A DNA stretch of 27,153 bases from CAYMRB01 sp964392615. GTDB taxonomy: Bacteria; Planctomycetota; UBA8108. This document shows, one piece after another, positions 25,102 through 27,153 of the stretch. The notes under the pieces were generated by a model. It made no database searches and was not told the origin of the DNA. It was given only the letters and a program-made list of their open reading frames with translations. Position numbers and translations under genes: made by a program. The stretch's first letter is position 1. Every line of letters begins with the position of its first letter. The stretch lies in the NCBI GenBank assembly GCA_964392615.1, contig CAYMRB010000080.1, positions 1 through 27,153 of the forward strand, in the 5' to 3' direction.

Positions 25102-26844
25102 ATGACGACCGCGACCGCTCCCGATGTTCCCGCCGCCGACACCGCGTCTCTCGCGGTGCCCGGCTCGCGCGCCGCCGCGCCTGCACGCCTCTGGCTCGAC
25201 GTCACCGTCCTGACGGTCGTGGTGGTGGGGTCGCTCGCCTTGTTCGCGGGCAAGCCGCTGCATATCGACGATCCGTTCTACGTCCTCGTCGGCGAGCACA
25301 TTCTCGAGCAGCCGCTCGACTTCTTCGGACTGACGATCAATTGGTACGGTCACGAGCAGCAGCTGGCGGACGTCAACCAGAACCCGCCGCTCGTCTGCTA
25401 CTGGATCGCGCTCGTGCTTCTCGTCGCGGGAGGTAGCGAGGTCGCGCTGCACCTGGCGTTCGTTCTTCCGGCGCTGAGCGTCGTCCTGGGGGTCTATGCG
25501 CTCGGGACGCGTTGGTCCGGTCGGCCATTCGTCGCGAGTCTCGCCGCGCTGGCGACACCGGTTCTCCTCGTGTCGGCGACGACCGTGATGTCTGACGTGC
25601 TGATGCTGGCCTCGTATTGCTGGTCCGTGTTCTTCTGGACGCGGGGCATCGACGAGCGGCGACCGCGGGATCTCTGCATCGGCGCGCTTCTCATCGCCGT
25701 GAGCACGTTGACGAAGTACTTCGGAGTGACGCTGTTTCCCCTTCTGTTCGCCTACGGTGTCCTCGGTACGCGTCGCCTCGGTGTCTGGGTGGCGTGGTTC
25801 GCGCTGCCCGTCGCGGTGCTCGCGGGCTACGAGATCCTGTCGACGGCTCTCTACGGCCACGGGCTCTTCCTGACGGCAGCAGGCTACGCGGTCTCGCATG
25901 GACAGGGCGAGGGGCACGGCGTCGTCGGTCGGTCGCTCCTCGGCCTCGTGTTCGCTGGCGGCTGTGTCGCGCCCGTCCTTCTGTGGTCGCCTTTCACGAC
26001 GTCGCGACGCGGGCTCCTCGTCGGCCTGGGTGTCGTCGTAACAGCCGTCGTCGCGCTGTGGGCCAGCGGCCGACTCGGCGTGGAAGTGCTGCGCGACGAG
26101 GCGGGCACTCGCTGGCCATGGTTCGCTCACGCCGCCGTGTTCGCAGCGGCGGCGATCGCTCTTCTGTGGTTTGTCGCCGACGGTGTCCGAACGCAGCGTG
26201 ACCGGTATGCGGTCTTCCTCGCGCTGTGGATCGGCGGAACGCTCGCATTCGCCGTCGTGGTGAACTGGACGACGAACGCTCGGGCCGTGTTGCCGCTCGT
26301 CCCGGCCCTCGGCATCCTCGTCGCGCGCAACATGGACCATGCTCGCGCGCCCCTCTTGCGCGCGCGAACGTCTCTGGTCGTCGTGCCCGCCGCCGTCGGC
26401 CTCATTCTGTCGGTCGTCGTCGCCCACGGCGATCAGGCGTTGGCGGCCTCGTCGCGCCGCGCTGCCGACCTCGTTACGAACGAATTCGGCGGGCGCTTCG
26501 ATCGCGTCCTCTTCACCGGGCACTGGGGCTTCCAGCACTACATGGAGCGCGGTGGAGCCCGACCGGTGGACTTCTCGCGGACAGAGCTGCGACCGGGCGA
26601 TCTCCTGGTGGTTCCCGGCAACAACTCGAACGTCCTTCCCGTCCCTCCGGGGGTGACGTCGCTCGTCGAGCGCATCGAGGTGCCGCTGCACGCGGTCGCA
26701 GCGACGATGTCGCAACGTGACGGCGCCGGGTTCTACACCTCGATGTGGGGGCCGTTTCCCTACGCGATCGGAACACCGCCGAACGAGCGGTACTGGCTCC
26801 TTCAGGTCACGGCGCCGTTCCGCTTCCTGCCTGCTACCGACTGA
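25102..26844 (+). CDS. GT39-like polytopic membrane glycosyltransferase
   Basis: This is a 580-residue integral membrane protein. Residues 1-30 are an Ala/Pro-rich cytoplasmic start. The first membrane helix is at about 33-50 (VTVLTVVVVGSLALFAG). It is followed by a first outer loop with D56-D57 in HIDDPFYV, the acidic pair typical of the GT-C / PMT-ArnT family. About ten or more further hydrophobic helices follow to residue 440, and the last 140 residues are soluble. These enzymes transfer sugar from a polyprenyl-phosphate carrier to protein or lipid outside the membrane. Acceptor and sugar are unknown. The ATG at 25102 has GAGGACGAG just upstream. It stands alone, 148 bases after the AraC gene, and has no clear functional link to it. 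Confidence 0.78.
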   Translation: MTTATAPDVPAADTASLAVPGSRAAAPARLWLDVTVLTVVVVGSLALFAGKPLHIDDPFYVLVGEHILEQPLDFFGLTINWYGHEQQLADVNQNPPLVCYWIALVLLVAGGSEVALHLAFVLPALSVVLGVYALGTRWSGRPFVASLAALATPVLLVSATTVMSDVLMLASYCWSVFFWTRGIDERRPRDLCIGALLIAVSTLTKYFGVTLFPLLFAYGVLGTRRLGVWVAWFALPVAVLAGYEILSTALYGHGLFLTAAGYAVSHGQGEGHGVVGRSLLGLVFAGGCVAPVLLWSPFTTSRRGLLVGLGVVVTAVVALWASGRLGVEVLRDEAGTRWPWFAHAAVFAAAAIALLWFVADGVRTQRDRYAVFLALWIGGTLAFAVVVNWTTNARAVLPLVPALGILVARNMDHARAPLLRARTSLVVVPAAVGLILSVVVAHGDQALAASSRRAADLVTNEFGGRFDRVLFTGHWGFQHYMERGGARPVDFSRTELRPGDLLVVPGNNSNVLPVPPGVTSLVERIEVPLHAVAATMSQRDGAGFYTSMWGPFPYAIGTPPNERYWLLQVTAPFRFLPATD

Positions 26845-26858
26845 CGCTTTCGCTAGGA

Positions 26859-26899
26859 GCCTGTCCAAGAAACCCTCGTCAGGACCGAGGCCGACAGGC
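26859..26899 (+). terminator. Nested hairpin after the GT39-like gene
   Basis: GCCTGTC (26859-26865) pairs with GACAGGC (26893-26899). Inside it CCTCG (26874-26878) pairs with CGAGG (26886-26890). It starts 14 bases after the stop. The left part (AGGAGCCTGTCCAAGAAACC) feels like a dispersed planctomycete repeat, but that is recall only. Confidence 0.4.
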
Positions 26900-26974
26900 C
26901 GAGCCGAATTCGCCTCTGGCCGCCTCGCCACACTTCGGGAGCTTGGCCCTGCCGGGCTCGCTGAAAAGAGGGCC

Positions 26975-26992
26975 ACCACAGAGGACACAGAG
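26975..26992. repeat. CACAGAG-type dispersed repeat motif
   Basis: ACCACAGAGGACACAGAG has an internal repeat of CACAGAG. Similar strings occur between genes in many planctomycete and verrucomicrobial genomes (recall, not checked). No function is known. Confidence 0.3.
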
Positions 26993-27050
26993 CTCCTAGC
27001 CCGGGCCTTGCCCGGAACCCAAAGTCGGAGGCCGCCGAGAGGAAAGAACT

Positions 27051-27130
27051 CTAAGGAACCCAGGAACCCAGGAAGGGAGGGCGCATCCACTTCCTGGGTT
27101 CCTGGGTTCCTGGGTTCCTGGGTTCCTTAG
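27051..27130. repeat. Long hairpin built from 8-bp tandem units
   Basis: Right side: four units of TTCCTGGG in a row (27091-27122), ending in TTCCTTAG (27123-27130). Left side: the reverse complement with two CCCAGGAA units (27051-27075). The left arm of 25 bases is fully complementary to right-side sequence, so the DNA or RNA can form a long stem of about 25 bp with slippage between units. The rest of 26845-27153 has no gene I can support. Confidence 0.85.
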
Positions 27131-27153
27131 AAATCCTACTTGGAGGCGGCAGA

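Noticed and set aside
25060..27090. 676-codon open frame on the - strand opposite the GT39-like gene
   Set aside because: Extremely Arg/Asp/His/Gln-rich, no domain, and opposite a convincing polytopic membrane protein.
27091..27130. CRISPR-like array
   Set aside because: Units are 8 bp, directly adjacent and have no spacers; it is a tandem repeat in a hairpin.

Overview
The window is GC-rich, densely coding bacterial DNA. Its gene set looks like an uncultured Planctomycetota or close PVC-type lineage: a Tat-exported arylsulfatase, a sugar-phosphate isomerase, a secreted GH38-like protein, a large c-type cytochrome with a hydrazine-synthase-alpha-like propeller, a DUF1343/NamZ muramidase and a PF07090 amidotransferase-like protein. 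This taxonomic call is an inference from gene families. I see no rRNA, tRNA, CRISPR array, transposase or phage gene.

Region 1 (1-3402, + strand): a GH38/DUF5054 glycosidase whose frame is open at the left edge, then a short peroxiredoxin gene. The peroxiredoxin has an in-frame TGA exactly where the peroxidatic cysteine belongs, followed at the right distance by a bacterial-type SECIS hairpin. It is read here as a selenoprotein and is the most striking item in the window.

Region 2 (3415-9097, - strand): a B12-binding protein carrying both CarH photoreceptor signatures but no MerR DNA-binding domain. It is followed in frame, after a TGA, by a half receiver domain that looks like a gene remnant. 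Upstream are a triheme propeller cytochrome and a small zinc-ribbon protein that share one orientation and probably one promoter.

Region 3 (9326-11613, + strand): rtcA (RNA 3'-phosphate cyclase) and, 18 bases later, a namZ/DUF1343 gene with a one-base frameshift.

Region 4 (11618-18555, - strand): an acyl-CoA module in which a fused ADP-forming acyl-CoA synthetase overlaps a CoA-transferase-GNAT fusion, both from a clear sigma70-type promoter. Next come a SEC-C/YchJ protein, and a sulfatase translationally coupled to a D-tagatose 3-epimerase-family protein.

Region 5 (18556-19071): a 516-base non-coding stretch with a 52-bp direct repeat and an interlocked 23-bp inverted repeat.

Region 6 (19072-24953): a 1353-residue secreted GH20 / six-hairpin glycosidase / F5-8C fusion, an amidotransferase-like protein 4 bases upstream of it, and a divergent AraC regulator. 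This reads as a regulated glycan-utilisation locus.

Region 7 (25102-27153): a GT39-like membrane protein, then a repeat-rich intergenic tail with a long hairpin of 8-bp tandem units.
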